NCBI GenBank assembly: GCA_937892735.1
Contig: CALBGL010000057.1
Coordinates: 1 to 6,437, forward strand
Length of the DNA stretch: 6,437 nt
Direction of reading: 5' to 3'
DNA from: an uncultured Clostridia bacterium
GTDB taxonomy: Bacteria; Bacillota; Clostridia; Lachnospirales; Bianqueaceae
In this document: positions 5,327 through 6,437 of the stretch, one piece after another
How the letters are laid out: every line of letters starts with the position of its first letter
Position numbering within the stretch: the first letter of the stretch is position 1
The notes under the pieces: generated by a model
Seen by the model: only the letters and a program-made list of their open reading frames with translations
The model's database searches: none
Told to the model about the DNA's origin: nothing
Translations under genes and position numbers: made by a program

Positions 5327-5345
5327 TGACACGGATTCTGTGTCA
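5327..5345 (+). promoter_or_regulatory. Possible operator palindrome at the trxA P2 start
   Basis: TGACAC (5327-5332) and GTGTCA (5340-5345) form a 6-base inverted repeat with a seven-base spacer, placed over the predicted P2 transcription start and just before the ribosome binding site. Only the first arm is present at P1. It could bind a repressor, but no known family matches clearly. Confidence 0.3.
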
Positions 5346-5369
5346 TAAAATAGAGAGGAGGCCTTTATC

Positions 5370-5684
5370 ATGGTACAGCACTTTAACGATTCCGATTTCG
5401 CACAAGAGGTTTTGGCGTCAGATGTCCCTGTTATGGTAGATTTCTACGCGGATTGGTGTGGTCCCTGCCGCATGGTAGCTCCTATTGTAGAAGAGCTTGC
5501 CGGAGAATATGCCGGCAAGGTGAAAATCGGCAAGATCAATGTGGACGAGAATCCCAATACCGCCAAGCAATACAACGTAATGAGCATTCCTACCATCCTG
5601 TTCATCAAGGGCGGCAAGGTTGTCGATCAGGTGATCGGCGCTCTGCCCAAGGCAAGCCTGCAGCAGAAGCTGAATCTTCTGTAA
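5370..5684 (+). CDS. trxA: Thioredoxin
   Basis: A complete 104-residue thioredoxin starts at ATG 5370-5372 with AGGAGG eight bases upstream. It reduces disulfides in cytoplasmic proteins such as ribonucleotide reductase and peroxiredoxins, and is itself recycled by thioredoxin reductase. The active site WCGPC spans 29-33 (Cys30, Cys33), the buried Asp24 is present, and the cis-proline is Pro74 in MSIPT. No signal peptide or extra domain is seen, and length is standard. It is a single-gene unit with two candidate promoters and its own strong terminator. It is divergent from the protease-regulator operon and probably unrelated to agr signalling. Confidence 0.98.
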   Translation: MVQHFNDSDFAQEVLASDVPVMVDFYADWCGPCRMVAPIVEELAGEYAGKVKIGKINVDENPNTAKQYNVMSIPTILFIKGGKVVDQVIGALPKASLQQKLNLL

Positions 5685-5705
5685 CGCCGTATGAATACTA
5701 TAAAT

Positions 5706-5753
5706 GGGTGCTGTCATGTTTCCATTTTGGTCACATGACAGCACCCGTTTTTT
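5706..5753 (+). terminator. Intrinsic terminator of trxA
   Basis: A perfect 14-bp stem (5706-5719 with 5733-5746) with a 13-base loop is followed by TTTTTT at 5748-5753, beginning 21 bases after the trxA stop codon. Confidence 0.95.
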
Positions 5754-5832
5754 ATCTTTGACGCAAGCCTGCACTCTCTACTCGGTTCTTTTCATATAAC
5801 TATCCCCAAAACGCAAGTTTTGCCTTCTATCG

Positions 5833-5875
5833 TAAAAACAAAACCGCCTGAATATTGGCTTATTCAAGCGGTTTT
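5833..5875 (-). terminator. Intrinsic terminator of the tRNA cluster
   Basis: Arms 5861-5875 and 5840-5854 form a 15-bp stem with one non-Watson-Crick position that becomes a G-U pair in minus-strand RNA, so the hairpin is suited to that strand. On the minus strand it is followed by TGTTTTT (5833-5839). It lies six bases after the fMet tRNA end and closes the tRNA transcript. Confidence 0.9.
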
Positions 5876-5881
5876 CTTACA

Positions 5882-5955
<74 letters not shown>

Positions 5956-5985
5956 ATAATACTTACAAAACAAATTGTAAGCGAA

Positions 5986-6067
5986 TGGGGGAAGGTGGAT
6001 TCGAACCACCGAAAGCACAGCTAACAGATTTACAGTCTGCCCCCTTTGGCCACTCGGGAATTCCCCC
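5986..6067 (-). tRNA. tRNA-Tyr (GUA)
   Basis: 82 bases, with the long variable arm expected of bacterial tRNA-Tyr. The anticodon stem CAGA/TCTG holds the loop CTGTAAA, giving GUA. The acceptor GGGGGAA pairs with TTCCCCC, discriminator A, no encoded CCA. Confidence 0.95.
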
Positions 6068-6070
6068 ATA

Positions 6071-6143
6071 AGCCAACGATCGGACTCGAACCGATAACCT
6101 GCTGATTACAAGTCAGCTGCTCTGCCAATTGAGCCACGTTGGC
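6071..6143 (-). tRNA. tRNA-Thr (UGU)
   Basis: 73 bases. The acceptor GCCAACG pairs with CGTTGGC. The anticodon stem CTGA/TCAG holds the loop CTTGTAA, giving UGU. The T-arm GGTTCGAGTCC is standard and CCA is not encoded. Confidence 0.95.
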
Positions 6144-6169
6144 ACCATTATAGAGTTATAATGGAACCC

Positions 6170-6242
6170 TGGACACTATAGGGCTCGAACCTATGACATC
6201 CTGCTTGTAAGGCAGGCGCTCTCCCAACTGAGCTAAGCGTCC
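6170..6242 (-). tRNA. tRNA-Val (UAC)
   Basis: 73 bases. The acceptor GGACGCT pairs with AGTGTCC, with one G-U pair. The anticodon stem CTGC/GCAG holds the loop CTTACAA, giving UAC. Discriminator A, no encoded CCA. Confidence 0.95.
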
Positions 6243-6284
6243 TAAACTGTTACCACAGTCATGCAAGAGCTTCTTCTCTTGCAC

Positions 6285-6358
<74 letters not shown>

Positions 6359-6437
6359 ACTTAAATCCCTGAAGATTCAAATGGAACCCTCAAAATTACA
6401 CAACAACTTCTGCCAAGCTTCTCTCTTCTCTTTCCAC

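Larger units (their letters stand above)
5212..5333 (+). repeat. 18-base direct repeat spanning both trxA -10 regions
   Basis: TATAATAGGCGTGACACG (5212-5229) recurs as TATAATAGGCTTGACACG (5316-5333), differing at one position, with starts 104 bases apart. Each copy includes a -10 box and the likely transcription start. Both are later followed by ATAAAAT. This suggests a duplicated promoter core or a shared regulator site around the start. Confidence 0.75.

Noticed and set aside
5251..5745. GACAGCACC in the trxA leader (5251-5259) and again in the terminator (5737-5745), allowing long-range pairing
   Set aside because: Nine bases are shared, but both copies already sit in local hairpins, and the terminator stem is longer and would win.

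Overview
The window looks like a chromosomal segment from a low-to-mid GC anaerobic Firmicute (class Clostridia, probably a gut Lachnospiraceae or Oscillospirales relative). The evidence is an agr-type peptide signalling locus, AGGAGG ribosome binding sites throughout, TTG and GTG starts backed by good Shine-Dalgarno sequences, a lipoprotein with the CGKPECTHD motif that I remember from gut Clostridia, and five tRNA genes with no encoded CCA end. Taxonomy is an inference.

Layout. Bases 1-610 (minus) hold the 5' part of a lipoprotein gene that runs off the left edge. Bases 683-1060 (minus) encode a small secreted protein with two cysteines. Its apparent sigma-A promoter (1306-1334) lies about 240 bases upstream, leaving a long structured leader. 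Bases 1417-4115 form an agr-like quorum-sensing locus with an unusual layout. The sensor kinase (1417-2598) and the LytTR response regulator (3324-4115) are both on the minus strand. The signal genes agrB (2638-3210) and agrD (3203-3322) sit between them on the plus strand, with 39 bases between the agrC and agrB starts and a single base between the agrD and agrA stops. Upstream of the regulator, on the same strand, is a CPBP-family intramembrane protease (4158-5096). Bases 5097-5369 are a divergent promoter region with tandem plus-strand promoters and a large hairpin, driving trxA (thioredoxin, 5370-5684), which ends in a clear terminator (5706-5753). Bases 5882-6358 hold five minus-strand tRNA genes, read in the order Asp, Val, Thr, Tyr, fMet, ending in their own terminator (5833-5875). 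I recognise nothing in 6359-6437.

How the parts may work together (inference from family knowledge). AgrD is cut and cyclised by AgrB. The CPBP protease may complete leader removal or export, as the CPBP protein MroQ does for the staphylococcal agr system. The released peptide is sensed by the kinase, which phosphorylates the LytTR regulator. A plausible output is the secreted protein plus lipoprotein pair, whose promoter has two LytTR-like half sites just upstream. Two points stand out: the AgrD core has no cysteine and places threonine at the ring-closing position, and a minus-strand transcript running from the protease through the regulator to the kinase would be antisense to the whole agrBD unit. 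The trxA gene and tRNA cluster look like ordinary housekeeping neighbours.
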